Shown here: positions 50,815 to 50,906 of the stretch, piece by piece
How positions within the stretch are numbered: the stretch's first letter is position 1
How the letters are laid out: every line of letters begins with the position of its first letter
Assembly: GCA_003427395.1 (NCBI GenBank)
Contig: BFEA01000029.1
Coordinates: forward strand, 2,138,344-2,189,249
Reading direction: 5' to 3'
DNA: 50,906 bases
Source of the DNA: Chara braunii
Lineage: Eukaryota; Streptophyta; Charophyceae; Charales; Characeae
The notes under the pieces: model-generated
The model's database searches: none
The model's input: the letters and a program-made list of their open reading frames with translations, nothing else
Told to the model about the DNA's origin: nothing
Program-made: the position numbers and the translations under genes

Positions 50815-50906
<92 letters not shown>
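50813..50906. repeat. Compound (TG)n(AG)n microsatellite at window end
   Basis: A TG run from 50819 to about 50865 passes into an AG run that continues to the last base. Confidence 0.97.

Overview
This window is nuclear DNA from a eukaryote, most likely a streptophyte green alga of the Chara type (inference). The clues are a nuclear copy of a plant-type mitochondrial rpl16 gene, U6 snRNA-like sequences, many decayed plant-type LINE retrotransposons with poly(A) tails, long microsatellites and strings of N. There are no operons, ribosome-binding sites or other prokaryotic features. The window begins in a (TC)n run and ends in a (GA)n run, which fits assembly breaks at microsatellites.

One convincing intact protein gene is present: an intronless 641-codon ORF at 11894-13819 (+). 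It encodes an adenosylcobalamin-dependent (class II) ribonucleotide reductase with every catalytic cysteine I can map. Class II enzymes are typical of bacteria and phages and patchy in eukaryotes, so this gene is the main biological interest. It sits among eukaryotic repeats, with a degenerate U6 copy about 1 kb upstream, which argues against bacterial contamination.

Layout. 1-2300: microsatellites, small palindromes, a tRNA-like B-box segment and a perfect 5' splice-site-like motif. 2310-2583 (-): rpl16 NUMT with ambiguous bases. 2700-3240 (+): LINE 5' fragment. 3240-7400 (-): LINE 'A' (ORF1 with zinc knuckle, then endonuclease). 7876-9623: DNA element with GGGCCTCGTT-type inverted ends and a possible PIF/Harbinger transposase remnant. 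10822-10920 (-): U6 pseudogene. 11894-13819 (+): class II RNR. 13820-19600: mostly noncoding, with tandem repeats and a second, nearly full-length U6-like sequence at 17643-17749 (-). 20079-21200 (-): LINE 'G' 3' end. 21181-22513 (+): element ending in a conserved 3' tail module. 22514-25500 (-): LINE 'D', split by a 368-bp full-length palindromic MITE. 26270-28660 (+): ORF1 of LINE 'B1'. 28990-35207 (+): LINE 'B2'. 35370-37722 (+): LINE 'C'. 37723-38320 (+): short element with the same tail. 38640-43660 (+): LINE 'F', whose ORF1 is interrupted by a 1970-bp insertion with a 10-bp target duplication. 43660-50906: repeats, foldbacks, microsatellites and a LINE C-terminal fragment.

The repeats do not form a pathway. 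They record nested insertions and decay: most in-frame stops in the LINEs lie where Trp or Gln is expected, as C-to-T/G-to-A decay would produce. Two nested insertions (23160-23527 and 39257-41226) are bounded so precisely that removing them restores the interrupted reading frame.
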